Shown in pieces: positions 8,893-17,761 of a stretch of DNA of 64,000 nt. Within the stretch, counting starts at the first letter, position 1. Each line of letters opens with the position of its first letter. The stretch comes from Clostridium sp. CF012. Lineage in GTDB: Bacteria > Bacillota > Clostridia > Clostridiales > Clostridiaceae. The stretch spans positions 186,001 through 250,000 of the forward strand of contig NZ_JAHLEF010000001.1 in NCBI RefSeq assembly GCF_018861755.1. The letters run 5' to 3'. The notes beneath the pieces are model-generated. The model was not told the DNA's origin, did not search any database, and was given only the letters and a program-made list of their open reading frames with translations. The position numbers were made by a program, and so were the translations under genes.

Positions 8893-9624
8893 TTATTTTT
8901 CTTCAGAATTTTTACTTAATAGCTTTTTATCTTCCTTGGTGAGTCTAAGTTTTTCAAACATATCCGGTCTTTTTTCTTTTGTTATTAAAAGTGACTGCAA
9001 TCTTCTCCACTTTCGTACATTTTCATGATGTCCCGAGGTCAATACTTCTGGAACCATTCTACCCTCAAAACATTCTGGTCTTGTATATTGAGGATATTCT
9101 AATACCCCATCATAAAAAGATTCTTCAGTGTAGCTCTCACTAGAAGATAATACCCCCGGGACTAACCTACAAATACTGTCCACTATAGGAATACACGCCA
9201 TTTCTCCACCTGTCAAAACATAATCCCCTAAGGAAAGTTCCATATCTATATAATCATAAGTTCTCTCATCAATACCTTCGTAATGACCACATATAAATAT
9301 CAATTCACTTTCTGTGCATAGCTGCTTTGCAATTTCTTGAGTAAACGTATTCCCTCTCGGTCCCAAAAATATTACCTTTCCGGAATTATGCAATTTAACA
9401 TCCTTAATACTATCAACTAGTGGTTGAGCAAGCATGACCATACCCGCTCCACCACCATAAGGATAATCATCTACTTTTTTGTGCTTATTTAAGGCATAAT
9501 CCCGAATATTACGAGGTGAAATATCCAGTATATTTTTTTCTATGGCTCTTCCAATAATACTATGATTAAAAATTTCAAACATTTCAGGAAATAGAGTTAA
9601 AATATCTATTTTCATTCTTGCCAT
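8893..9624 (-). CDS. trmD: tRNA (guanine37-N1)-methyltransferase TrmD
   Basis: TrmD methylates G37 of tRNAs using S-adenosylmethionine and prevents +1 frameshifting. The roughly 240 residues contain [43 protein letters not shown] and [15 protein letters not shown], the knotted SPOUT-fold signature regions. Two starts are possible: ATG at 9624, or ATG at 9615 (protein [13 protein letters not shown]), which overlaps the rimM TGA as ATGA. The second matches the family N-terminus better. It is translationally coupled to rimM, as in most bacteria. Confidence 0.96.
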   Translation of the reverse strand: MARMKIDILTLFPEMFEIFNHSIIGRAIEKNILDISPRNIRDYALNKHKKVDDYPYGGGAGMVMLAQPLVDSIKDVKLHNSGKVIFLGPRGNTFTQEIAKQLCTESELIFICGHYEGIDERTYDYIDMELSLGDYVLTGGEMACIPIVDSICRLVPGVLSSSESYTEESFYDGVLEYPQYTRPECFEGRMVPEVLTSGHHENVRKWRRLQSLLITKEKRPDMFEKLRLTKEDKKLLSKNSEEK

Positions 9625-10106
9625 TCATTCACTGGTCTAATTATTATTACACGCTTCTCAACATCTATACTAACCACAATATCCTTAAGTACTGGAATAA
9701 GCACTTCTTTCTTTCCCTTAACCCAATATACATCGTTACCTGGTGTATGAAGAACATCAAATACTTTTCCAAGTTCTTCTTCCCCACCTTCTTCATAAAC
9801 ACTGCAATCTATCAAATCAGCTACATAATAGCTACCCTCTGGCAATTTAACTGCATCTTGGCGACTAACCATCAAATACTTGTTTCTATATACTTCTGCC
9901 TGTTCTATACTGTCTATACCTTCAATTTTAAGTATTGCATTATCTGCTTGAAGTTTACACCCTTCAATTTTTCTAATTTCCCCATCAATGTACACACTTT
10001 TTAATTCTTTAAATCTTTCAAGTGAATCTGTTAGTGAAAAAACTTTAACTTCACCTTTTAATCCGTGTGTTTTACCGATCTGGCCTACGCTCATAAAATC
10101 TTTCAT
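9612..10106 (-). CDS. rimM: 16S rRNA processing protein RimM
   Basis: RimM assists maturation of the 30S head domain and binds ribosomal protein S19. The 164 residues contain the N-terminal RimM barrel ([16 protein letters not shown], 7-22) and the C-terminal PRC barrel ([26 protein letters not shown]). The start follows AAAGGAGGG. It is followed immediately by trmD with an overlap. Upstream, a terminator after khpA separates it from the ffh-rpsP unit; I could not identify a convincing promoter in the remaining gap. Confidence 0.95.
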   Translation of the reverse strand: MKDFMSVGQIGKTHGLKGEVKVFSLTDSLERFKELKSVYIDGEIRKIEGCKLQADNAILKIEGIDSIEQAEVYRNKYLMVSRQDAVKLPEGSYYVADLIDCSVYEEGGEEELGKVFDVLHTPGNDVYWVKGKKEVLIPVLKDIVVSIDVEKRVIIIRPVNEWQE

Positions 10107-10180
10107 TTAAAACCCTCCTTTCACTCTTGCTTATATGCATAACTATAATTCAAACGCCCTTGTAGATAAACCCCGATATT

Positions 10181-10216
10181 TAATTAAAATAAGAGCTAGG
10201 CAGAACCTAACTCTTA
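10181..10216 (-). terminator. Rho-independent terminator after khpA
   Basis: Minus-strand TAAGAGTTAGG, loop TTCTG, CCTAGCTCTTA (11-bp stem, one G-U) is followed by TTTTAATTAAAT. It overlaps the last bases of khpA and ends the ylxM-ffh-rpsP-khpA unit. Confidence 0.8.
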
Positions 10217-10441
10217 CTTTATTTCAACAACCACTTTTTTGTTTTCTTTAACAGCAGCTGCTTTTACAACAGTTCTGATAGCTTTAGCTATTCTACCCTG
10301 TTTTCCTATAACTTTTCCCATATCCTCATGGGCAACAGATAATTCAAGAACTACTGTATGCTCATGGGCTACTTCATTTACTACTACCATTTCGGGTTTA
10401 TCAACTAAAGACTTTGCCAATACTTCAAGTAACTGTTTCAT
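10214..10441 (-). CDS. khpA: KH-domain RNA-binding protein KhpA
   Basis: KhpA is a small KH-domain protein that, with KhpB/Jag, binds RNAs and affects cell elongation in Firmicutes. The 75 residues begin MKQLLEVLAKSLVDKPE and contain the KH core with the GKVIGKQGRIAKAIR loop. The ATG at 10441 is preceded by GGAGGAG; an ATG five codons upstream overlaps that ribosome site and is rejected. The rpsP-khpA order is conserved across Firmicutes. Confidence 0.93.
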   Translation of the reverse strand: MKQLLEVLAKSLVDKPEMVVVNEVAHEHTVVLELSVAHEDMGKVIGKQGRIAKAIRTVVKAAAVKENKKVVVEIK

Positions 10442-10475
10442 GGAAAACTCCTCCATTCATTACTTACAAATTTTT

Positions 10476-10718
10476 CTAGTTGACTGCTATTTTTTTAAGT
10501 AATCTCTTAACTGTATCAGAAGGTTGTGCACCATTCTTAATCCAACTAGCTGCTTTTTCAACATCAATTTTAATAGTTGTTGGCTCTGTTGTTGGGTTGT
10601 AGTATCCTATTTCTTCGATAAATCTTCCATCTCTAGGTGCTCTTGAATCTGCAACTACTACTCTATAAAATGGAGCATGTTTAGCACCCATTCTTTTTAA
10701 TCTTATTTTAACTGCCAT
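10476..10718 (-). CDS. rpsP: Small subunit ribosomal protein S16
   Basis: S16 is an early-assembling 30S protein. The 80-residue product begins [21 protein letters not shown] and contains [19 protein letters not shown], both diagnostic. GGAGGTGATATAC directly precedes the ATG at 10718; a start three codons earlier lies inside that site. It is cotranscribed with ffh and khpA. Confidence 0.97.
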   Translation of the reverse strand: MAVKIRLKRMGAKHAPFYRVVVADSRAPRDGRFIEEIGYYNPTTEPTTIKIDVEKAASWIKNGAQPSDTVKRLLKKIAVN

Positions 10719-10760
10719 GTATATCACCTCCTTAAATTTATTTAATACAATTTTTTTTTA

Positions 10761-12110
10761 TTAAAAAGGCATTTTACCAAACAACCCTTTTTTACCTGGT
10801 TTTTGGAATCCTTTTGCTTGCTTCATGAATTTCTTCGCCATTTCAAAATCTTTTAAAAGCTTATTTACCTGTTGTACCAAAGTGCCAGATCCATTAGCAA
10901 TTCTCTTTTTTCTAGAAGAAGAGCTACTAATCATACCAGGATGTTTTCTTTCTGATGTAGTCATTGATTTTATAATAGCTTCAACTTTTCCCATATCTTT
11001 TTCACTTTTAGAAAAATCTACGCCTTGCAATTCTTTTTTATTAGCCCCTGGCATCATTTCAACTAATTTATCCAATGGTCCCAGTTTTTTCATTTGTTGT
11101 ATCATTGCTAAATAGTCTTCTAGATTAAATTCTTGAGAAAGCATTCTGCTACCAAGTTCTTTTGCTTCACTTTCATCAAAAGACTGCTGCGCTTTTTCTA
11201 TTAATGAAAGCACATCACCCATACCAAGTATTCTTGATGCCATCCTATCTGGGTAAAAAACTTCTAGATCATTCATTTTTTCGCCAACACCAACAAATTT
11301 TATGGATTTGCCAGTTACCGCTTTAATAGATAGTGCTGCTCCACCTCTTGTATCGCCATCTAATTTAGTTAAGATTATTCCAGTTATATCTAGCTGCGAA
11401 TTAAAACTTTCAGCTACATTAACTGCATCTTGTCCCGTCATAGAATCTACAACAAGCATTATTTCACTGGGCTCTACACTCAATTTTATATTTTGAAGTT
11501 CTTCCATTAAATTTTCATCTATATGAAGTCTTCCTGCTGTATCTATTATAACTACATTATTACCATTCTCTTTGGCAAAAGCTAAAGATGCTTTTGCTAT
11601 ATCAACAGGACTAACCTTGTCTCCCATAGTAAATACTGGAATATCAATTTGTTTACCTACTACTTGCAATTGCTTAATTGCAGCTGGTCTATATACATCA
11701 CATGCAACTAATAGTGGTTTTTTGTTCTTCTTTTTTAGTGAAAGGGCAAGTTTCCCTCCCATTGTAGTTTTACCAGCACCTTGAAGACCCACTAGCATTA
11801 TTACGGTTAACCCATTTGGAGAAAACTCTAATTTACTTTCTGAATTACCCATTAAATTAGTTAACTCATCATTAACAATTTTGATAACCTGTTGCCCTGG
11901 AGTTAAGCTTTCTAATACTCCATTACCTAAACACTTCTCACTAACATTTTTCACAAAATCCTTAACTACTTTGTAATTAACATCTGCTTCTAGCAATGCT
12001 AATTTTACTTCTCTCATAGCGTCTTTAATATCTTTTTCAGAAAGCTTACCCTTACCTTTTAATTTTTTTATGGTATTCTGTAACTTAGAAGATAATCCTT
12101 CAAAAGCCAT
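10761..12110 (-). CDS. ffh: Signal recognition particle protein Ffh
   Basis: Ffh binds signal sequences and 4.5S/6S RNA and delivers ribosomes to FtsY at the membrane. The 449-residue protein has the N domain (MAFEGLSSKLQNTIKKLKG), the G domain (P-loop GLQGAGKTTMGGKLA, DTAGR, TKLDGDTRGGAAL) and a Met-rich M domain (SRMLSQEFNLEDYLAMIQQMKK region onward). The start at 12110 has GGAGGG 6 nt upstream and matches the family N-terminus; an upstream in-frame ATG would overlap ylxM. The ylxM-ffh pair is conserved. Confidence 0.97.
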   Translation of the reverse strand: MAFEGLSSKLQNTIKKLKGKGKLSEKDIKDAMREVKLALLEADVNYKVVKDFVKNVSEKCLGNGVLESLTPGQQVIKIVNDELTNLMGNSESKLEFSPNGLTVIMLVGLQGAGKTTMGGKLALSLKKKNKKPLLVACDVYRPAAIKQLQVVGKQIDIPVFTMGDKVSPVDIAKASLAFAKENGNNVVIIDTAGRLHIDENLMEELQNIKLSVEPSEIMLVVDSMTGQDAVNVAESFNSQLDITGIILTKLDGDTRGGAALSIKAVTGKSIKFVGVGEKMNDLEVFYPDRMASRILGMGDVLSLIEKAQQSFDESEAKELGSRMLSQEFNLEDYLAMIQQMKKLGPLDKLVEMMPGANKKELQGVDFSKSEKDMGKVEAIIKSMTTSERKHPGMISSSSSRKKRIANGSGTLVQQVNKLLKDFEMAKKFMKQAKGFQKPGKKGLFGKMPF

Positions 12111-12120
12111 AATAACCCTC

Positions 12121-12468
12121 CTAAATATTTTCACTAATCTGGGCTTTTATATCATATATAAGCTGATTCATTTTTTCATCTTTTATATCAATTTGTAAAT
12201 TATCCAATTCTGATATAATTAACCTTAAGGTTTCTTTTAGTTTATGATCTTTATTTGATAATTTTAATTTTTCTTCATATACTAAAAGCATCTTTTCACA
12301 TGTTTTAATCGTATCATGCGTAGCTTGCCTACTAGTATTATTTATCTCTGCTATTTCTGAAAGCGACAAATCATTATTAAAATACAAGTCCATTATATTT
12401 TTTTGCTTTTCAGTAAGCAATTCACCATAAAAATCAAATAATAGGGAAATCTCAAATCTTTTTTCCAT
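12121..12468 (-). CDS. ylxM: SRP-associated helix-turn-helix protein YlxM
   Basis: The 115-residue YlxM family (UPF0122) protein contains a sigma-factor-region-4-like helix-turn-helix: LTEKQKNIMDLYFNNDLSL, then SEIAEINNTSRQATHDTIK. In streptococci and other Firmicutes YlxM modulates the SRP system. It is the first gene of the ylxM-ffh unit, with ffh starting 10 nt later and a near-consensus promoter just upstream. The ATG follows AGGGTGAT. Confidence 0.93.
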   Translation of the reverse strand: MEKRFEISLLFDFYGELLTEKQKNIMDLYFNNDLSLSEIAEINNTSRQATHDTIKTCEKMLLVYEEKLKLSNKDHKLKETLRLIISELDNLQIDIKDEKMNQLIYDIKAQISENI

Positions 12469-12492
12469 TTAATCACCCTGCTCACAAGTCAT

Positions 12493-12521
12493 ATAATATC
12501 AGAATTTAAATACCCTGTCAA
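12493..12521 (-). promoter_or_regulatory. Predicted sigma-A promoter of ylxM-ffh-rpsP-khpA
   Basis: Minus strand: consensus -35 TTGACA (12516-12521), 17-nt spacer, -10 TATTAT (12493-12498). The start point would be near 12486, giving a leader of about 18 nt with the AGGGTGAT ribosome site. One of the best promoter matches in the window. Confidence 0.75.
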
Positions 12522-12576
12522 GTAGTTTTACTTAACAGTGCAATATTTTTATAAAATTAAATTTGAAACATACATT

Positions 12577-13488
12577 TTAAAATAGTGCCTCTACAAAATC
12601 TCTTGAATTAAACTCTTGTAAATCATCTATACCTTCGCCAATGCCTATGTATTTTACAGGTATATTGAGTTGGTTTTTTATTGATATTACAACCCCACCT
12701 TTAGCAGTGCCATCCAATTTAGTTAGTATTATGCCATCTATAGGGCATATCGCCATAAATTGCTTAGCTTGCTCTACACCGTTTTGGCCAGTTGTAGCAT
12801 CAAGTACTAGTAGGGTTTCCATATTAGCCTCACTATACTCCCGCTTAATCACCCTATTTATTTTTGAAAGTTCATCCATAAGATTTTTTTTATTATGAAG
12901 TCTACCTGCAGTATCACAAATTAATACATCAACTTTTCTTGCTTTGGCTGCTTGAACAGCATCAAAAACTACAGCAGCAGGATCCGAACCCTCCTTTTGT
13001 TTTATGAGTTCCACACCGGCTCTATTGCTCCAAACCTCTAATTGGTCAATTGCTGCCGCTCTGAATGTGTCCGCTGCGGCAATGAGAACTTTGTATTTTT
13101 CTACTTTTAACCTTATAGCTATTTTCCCAATGGAAGTGGTTTTTCCAACTCCATTAACACCAATTATCAAAAGCACTTTTGGTAGGTCTTTAGGCTCTAT
13201 TAAATTTTCATCGTTACCTAATATGTCAATTAAAACTTCTTTTAAACATGGTCTAATTTCTGTTGGATCTTTTATTTTATTTTCTTTTACCTTTTTTTTA
13301 AGTTTATCAATGACATAAATAGAAGTCTCTACACCTATATCTGCTGTTATTAATATTTCTTCTAGTTCCTCGTATAAATCATCATCAATTGTAATAGCTA
13401 AGTTTAATACTTCACTAACTTTTTCTGTAATACTATTTCTAGTTTTTGTTAAACCATCTTTTAATTTATCAAAAAATCCTCGCAGCAT
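12577..13488 (-). CDS. ftsY: Signal recognition particle receptor FtsY
   Basis: FtsY is the membrane-associated GTPase that docks SRP-ribosome complexes. The 303 residues start MLRGFFDKLKDGLTKTR, lacking the long acidic A domain of enterobacteria as is usual in Firmicutes. They contain the NG domain: P-loop GVNGVGKTTSIGKIA, DTFRAAAIDQL, DTAGR and TKLDGTAKGG, ending DFVEALF. The ATG at 13488 has GGAGGAG 6 nt upstream; an ATG 11 codons further up is rejected because it places that site inside the gene. It follows smc, as in B. subtilis. Confidence 0.96.
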   Translation of the reverse strand: MLRGFFDKLKDGLTKTRNSITEKVSEVLNLAITIDDDLYEELEEILITADIGVETSIYVIDKLKKKVKENKIKDPTEIRPCLKEVLIDILGNDENLIEPKDLPKVLLIIGVNGVGKTTSIGKIAIRLKVEKYKVLIAAADTFRAAAIDQLEVWSNRAGVELIKQKEGSDPAAVVFDAVQAAKARKVDVLICDTAGRLHNKKNLMDELSKINRVIKREYSEANMETLLVLDATTGQNGVEQAKQFMAICPIDGIILTKLDGTAKGGVVISIKNQLNIPVKYIGIGEGIDDLQEFNSRDFVEALF

Positions 13489-13539
13489 TTCTACTCCTCC
13501 TTGTTTTGCAGTTTGTGTCACTACCTACTTATTGCTTTT

Positions 13540-16500
13540 TTATTTGTTGAAATCTACAGACACTATTTTGGATACTCCCTTTTCTTCCATGGTAACCCCA
13601 TATAGTACATCGCTAGCTTCCATAGTTCCTTTTCTGTGCGTTATTATAATGAACTGAACATTATCAGAGAATTTCGTTAAAAATTCTGCATACCTAACTA
13701 CGTTTGCATCGTCCAGGGCTGCCTCAATTTCATCTAATATACAAAATGGTGTTGGTTTCATCTTTAAAATAGCAAATAATAATGCAATTGCAGATAAAAC
13801 TTTTTCTCCACCAGACATTAAACTTATGTTTTGGAGTTTTTTTCCTGGTGGCTGTACGTTAATATCAATCTTACCTGTAAGTTCATCTCCTTGCGTAAGT
13901 ATTAAATCTGCACTTCCGCCTTTAAATAATTCAATGAAGGTTTCATGAAAATTTTGCCTTAATATATCAAAGTTCTCTGCAAATATTTCTTTCATTTTTT
14001 TAGTCATTTCACATATTACAGTTAATAATTCATCTTTAGATAACACTAGGTCTTGTTTTTGATCATCCATAAATGTAAATTTTTCTTTCACTTCTTTGTA
14101 CTCTTCAATAGCGCCTACATTAACTTTCCCAAGCATAGATATAGCTTCTTTTAGTGTTAAAATTTCACTTTTGAGCTTATCAATGTCATCAATTTCATTT
14201 TTAAATTCTAGCGCTTCTGCATAGGTTAGCTCAAAGTCTTCGTTCAGTTTCTGGTAATAATTCTCCTTTTCCATTCCTACTTTTTCAAATGTTAATTCAT
14301 ATTTATATAAATCTTTCTCACTCTTTTCTAGCGCACGCGAAACATTATCTAGCTGTTCTACACTTATTTTTATTTTCTCTTTTATTTTAATTCTTTGAAT
14401 TTCACTGGCTTCAAAGTTTTTTTCCATCTTTACTAATGTGGTCATTATTCCACTAGCCTTTTCTTCACCAATTTGGATTGAATCTTTACTTATATTCTTA
14501 TTTTTAATTGCTTCTTGTATTTCTTCAGAGCATATGAGTGCTTTTTTATTATATACTAGCATTTCTTCATTTAGCCTTTGAATTTCAGAAACTTTATTAC
14601 GTATAGTTTCGTCAATTCCAGCTTTTTTTATTTTAGCATCAATAATGGAAGCTTTTATATTTTCAATTTCTTGTAATTTATCTTTTAATTTTAATCCTAC
14701 TACATCTTGCTTTTGTAGTATTTCATCTTTTGCACGTGTCAATTTACAAATAGTCATATTCTTTTCTTCTACTTCACTATTGTCAATTTTCAGCTTACTC
14801 TCTTCTGACATTTTTTCAGTGTTTAAAGTCATAATATTAGTTTTTAGCCTATTTGTTTCATCTTCTACAGTATTTATTTTAGCTTCCATTTTAGTTTTTT
14901 CAATGTTTTCTGAATGAGCCTCATCCTTTGCGTTTGTATTTTCTTGCTCTAATTTTAAAATCTCAGTTCTATTTTGTTTTATTTTTTCCAAATAAATAAG
15001 TGATTCACTTCTCAATGTACTTAAATCTTTAGCCAGTTCTTGTATCTCCCTTTTTCGACCAATTATACTTGAGGTTTTTGAATATACACTACCACCAGTT
15101 AACGATCCACCAAGGTTTATAACCTCTCCTGATAATGTAACAATTTTATATCTAAAATTATTTATTTTAGATATACACAAGGCTGAGTCCATATCTTTAC
15201 ATATAATTGTTCTGCCAAGTATAAAAGAAATAACTTCACTAAACTTCTCATCATATCCTATTAGCTGGTTTGCAATTCCAACAAAGCCTGGATTATTTCT
15301 AGTTTCGTTATCAATTGTGAGCATTTTTCCTTTAATAATGTTCAAAGGCAAAAATGTCGCACGTCCAAGATTATTTGCCTTCAAATAACTAATTAACAGT
15401 TTTGCTACAGTTTCATCTTTAGTTATCATGTGTGATATAGTACCGCCTAAAGCAATTTCTATAGCTACTTCCAAGTTTTTTTCAACCTTTATAACTTCTC
15501 CAAGTACAAAGCATTCATCAACGTTACCTACTTTACCTTCATTGATATGTTGCATTAAATTTTTTACTGATTTATTGTAACCCTCATGCTTTTTTTCTAA
15601 AGTTGTTAAGACATTAAAATTAGCTTCATTTTTATTAATTTTAAAATTATAATTTTTCATAGTTATCTCATCATTAATCAAATTGTCATTAAGTTTACTA
15701 ATTTCTTGCTTATTTTTCAACAACAGATTTTCACAATGGAGTATTTTTTCTTTAAATTTTTCCATTTCTTTTATAAACATTATTTTTGATGTAGCATTAA
15801 TTTCTACTGAATTATCAAAGTCTTCAATATTATCTTTCAAAAGTTCTATTCTTTTTTTAGCACTATATATATTGTTATTTAAAATTAACAACCTATTAGT
15901 AAGTAGATTAGTTTTTTCAATGCTGCTTTTCTCTTCTTCCTTAAGGTATTTAGCTTCAGCGGTTTCAACTGCAATATTTTCTTGGATAATTCTAATTTTT
16001 ATTTCCTCAGACTGAATCTTTTCTTCTATTTCTATCTGAGTGTTTTTTACATTACTTAAAGAATTATCTATTCCATGTAAGCTCCGTTTAAAATCTGATA
16101 ATTTTTCATGAATGCCATCGCTATCCTTTGATGCTTTATCTATAATTTTTACCAAATTTTCTATTCTTTCATTTAAAATATTTATTTCAGAAATACTATT
16201 TTGATAAATTAGCTTATTATTATAGTATAATTGCTTTTCTTCTTGATTCTTATTTTCAAATTTTTCAAACTCACTATTCCAATATTCAGCATCCTTCTTT
16301 AACTGGTCTTTTTCCTCTGTAATATTTATAACTTCTAACTTTAACCTAGAACATTCACCTTGTGTGCTTTTAATTTTTTCTTCAACTTTATTTATAGCAT
16401 CAATAATTACGCTAACTTCTTTACTTTTTAATTGTTCGAAAAACTTTAAAAATTTCTTTGCCTTTTCACTCTCATTCATTAATGGTTCTAATCTTTCTTC

Positions 16501-17094
16501 GTAGGTACTTAATATATCTTCTATTCTAATAATATTCTGCTGAGTGATATCTAATCTCTTTTCTGCTTCTTCTTTTCTAGTCTTAAACTTGACAATTCCT
16601 GCAGCCTCTTCAAACAGCTTTCTTCTTTCTTCAGTTTTTCCACTTAATATAGCATCAATTTTACCTTGACCAATAATTGAGTATCCTTCTTTTCCAATGC
16701 CTGTATCCATAAAAAGCTGTTGAACATCTTTTAATCTACAAGATGTATTGTTTATTAAATATTCACTTTCTCCAGAACGATATAATCTTCTAGATATGGT
16801 GACATTAGAATAATCAATATCCAGTTCGCTATCACTATTATCCAAAGTCAAGGCAACCTGTGCAAGGCTAACCGGTTTCCTAAATTGTGTACCTGCGAAT
16901 ATAACGTCCTCCATCTTATCGCCTCTTAGATTTCTTACACTTTGTTCTCCAAGCACCCATCTAACAGCATCAGAAATATTGCTTTTACCACTACCATTAG
17001 GTCCTACTACCGCTGTAATGCCTTTCTTAAATGTTAACTCTGTTTTATCTGCAAAGGATTTAAATCCTCTTATTTCAATAGATTTTAAAAACAT
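13540..17094 (-). CDS. smc: Chromosome segregation ATPase SMC
   Basis: SMC forms the condensin ring with ScpA and ScpB and compacts and separates chromosomes. The 1184 residues show the full layout. The N-terminal ATPase half has Walker A GPNGSGKSNISDAVRW and a Q-loop region. A long coiled coil runs from about 170 to 500. The hinge (about 510-670) contains the GGSLTGGSV glycine cluster. A second coiled coil follows. The C-terminal half has signature LMSGGEKVLSAIALL and Walker B CILDEIEAALDDANV. Length is typical. The ATG follows AGGAGAG. It is cotranscribed with ftsY; a 32-aa ORF lies 17 nt upstream. Confidence 0.97.
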   Translation of the reverse strand: MFLKSIEIRGFKSFADKTELTFKKGITAVVGPNGSGKSNISDAVRWVLGEQSVRNLRGDKMEDVIFAGTQFRKPVSLAQVALTLDNSDSELDIDYSNVTISRRLYRSGESEYLINNTSCRLKDVQQLFMDTGIGKEGYSIIGQGKIDAILSGKTEERRKLFEEAAGIVKFKTRKEEAEKRLDITQQNIIRIEDILSTYEERLEPLMNESEKAKKFLKFFEQLKSKEVSVIIDAINKVEEKIKSTQGECSRLKLEVINITEEKDQLKKDAEYWNSEFEKFENKNQEEKQLYYNNKLIYQNSISEINILNERIENLVKIIDKASKDSDGIHEKLSDFKRSLHGIDNSLSNVKNTQIEIEEKIQSEEIKIRIIQENIAVETAEAKYLKEEEKSSIEKTNLLTNRLLILNNNIYSAKKRIELLKDNIEDFDNSVEINATSKIMFIKEMEKFKEKILHCENLLLKNKQEISKLNDNLINDEITMKNYNFKINKNEANFNVLTTLEKKHEGYNKSVKNLMQHINEGKVGNVDECFVLGEVIKVEKNLEVAIEIALGGTISHMITKDETVAKLLISYLKANNLGRATFLPLNIIKGKMLTIDNETRNNPGFVGIANQLIGYDEKFSEVISFILGRTIICKDMDSALCISKINNFRYKIVTLSGEVINLGGSLTGGSVYSKTSSIIGRKREIQELAKDLSTLRSESLIYLEKIKQNRTEILKLEQENTNAKDEAHSENIEKTKMEAKINTVEDETNRLKTNIMTLNTEKMSEESKLKIDNSEVEEKNMTICKLTRAKDEILQKQDVVGLKLKDKLQEIENIKASIIDAKIKKAGIDETIRNKVSEIQRLNEEMLVYNKKALICSEEIQEAIKNKNISKDSIQIGEEKASGIMTTLVKMEKNFEASEIQRIKIKEKIKISVEQLDNVSRALEKSEKDLYKYELTFEKVGMEKENYYQKLNEDFELTYAEALEFKNEIDDIDKLKSEILTLKEAISMLGKVNVGAIEEYKEVKEKFTFMDDQKQDLVLSKDELLTVICEMTKKMKEIFAENFDILRQNFHETFIELFKGGSADLILTQGDELTGKIDINVQPPGKKLQNISLMSGGEKVLSAIALLFAILKMKPTPFCILDEIEAALDDANVVRYAEFLTKFSDNVQFIIITHRKGTMEASDVLYGVTMEEKGVSKIVSVDFNK

Positions 17095-17111
17095 GATAAC
17101 ACTCTCCTATT

Positions 17112-17210
17112 TTACTGGAATAACATGGGTAATACAAAACTCAATGTAAAAATTATAATCATGCCATAAATCAATATCTTTGTATATTTGTCTCTTTGTT
17201 TCTTCTTCAT
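17112..17210 (-). CDS. 32-residue single-span membrane micropeptide upstream of smc
   Basis: The reading frame ATG (17208-17210) to TAA (17112-17114) encodes 32 residues. A basic N-terminus (MKKKQRDKYTK) is followed by one hydrophobic span (ILIYGMIIIFTLSFVLPML). GAGGTGA lies just upstream of the ATG and smc follows 17 nt after the stop. The layout, basic tail plus one helix, resembles the very short Firmicute membrane proteins annotated as Prli42 (stressosome anchor) or DUF4044, but the sequence is too short to assign by eye. A real small gene is likely because start, ribosome site and composition agree. Confidence 0.6.
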   Translation of the reverse strand: MKKKQRDKYTKILIYGMIIIFTLSFVLPMLFQ

Positions 17211-17411
17211 ACTTCACCTCATATTTTGATTTTATACTTTTCTTTAATAAAAAAAGAAAAGTATATATTACTATAAATTCATTCAATGTAATATATACTT
17301 TATTTAATGTGCTAAACGTACAACTTATACGTCTAATTTAAAAATTTATTCTATTATCTAGTTTATAGCATTTAGATGAAAATATCAATTGCTAGACTAA
17401 CAATAAATCAA

Positions 17412-17438
17412 GAAAACCGTGCATGCACGGTTTTTTTA
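17412..17438. terminator. Bidirectional terminator after spoVS
   Basis: The palindrome CCGTGCATGCACGG (17417-17430), extended by A4/T4, overlaps the end of spoVS. T-runs occur on both strands, with the longer one on plus. It ends the spoVS transcript. Confidence 0.75.
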
Positions 17439-17696
17439 TCTTGGCTCAACTATGAATTTTATAGCTGTTTTCTTTTCTCCCTCTATAGTTATTTCCACAA
17501 AAGCGGGAATTACTACTAAGTCAATACCATTGGGTGCAACAAACCCTCTAGTAATTGCAATAGCTTTCACAGCTTGATTAACTGCCCCTGCACCTACCGC
17601 TTGTAACTGCGCGATTGAATTTCCTCTGAGTGCTGCTGCTAATGCTCCTGCTACTGATTTAGGTTGTGAATTTGCTGATACTTTTAATACTTCCAT
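17436..17696 (-). CDS. spoVS: Stage V sporulation protein S
   Basis: SpoVS is a small Alba-fold-like protein whose absence blocks spore coat and cortex maturation in B. subtilis. The 86 residues begin MEVLKVSANSQPKSVAGALA and continue with LRGNSIAQLQAVGAGAVNQA and GIDLVVIPAFVEI, nearly the family consensus at its usual length. A second ATG one codon upstream is equally well placed behind GGGGG, so the start is uncertain by one residue. It stands alone, between the radical SAM gene and smc, with its own terminator. Confidence 0.95.
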   Translation of the reverse strand: MEVLKVSANSQPKSVAGALAAALRGNSIAQLQAVGAGAVNQAVKAIAITRGFVAPNGIDLVVIPAFVEITIEGEKKTAIKFIVEPR

Positions 17697-17761
17697 CATA
17701 TATTACCCCCTACCGAATTCCTTGTTAGAACTACTATAGACAATATATTCTATACAATAAA

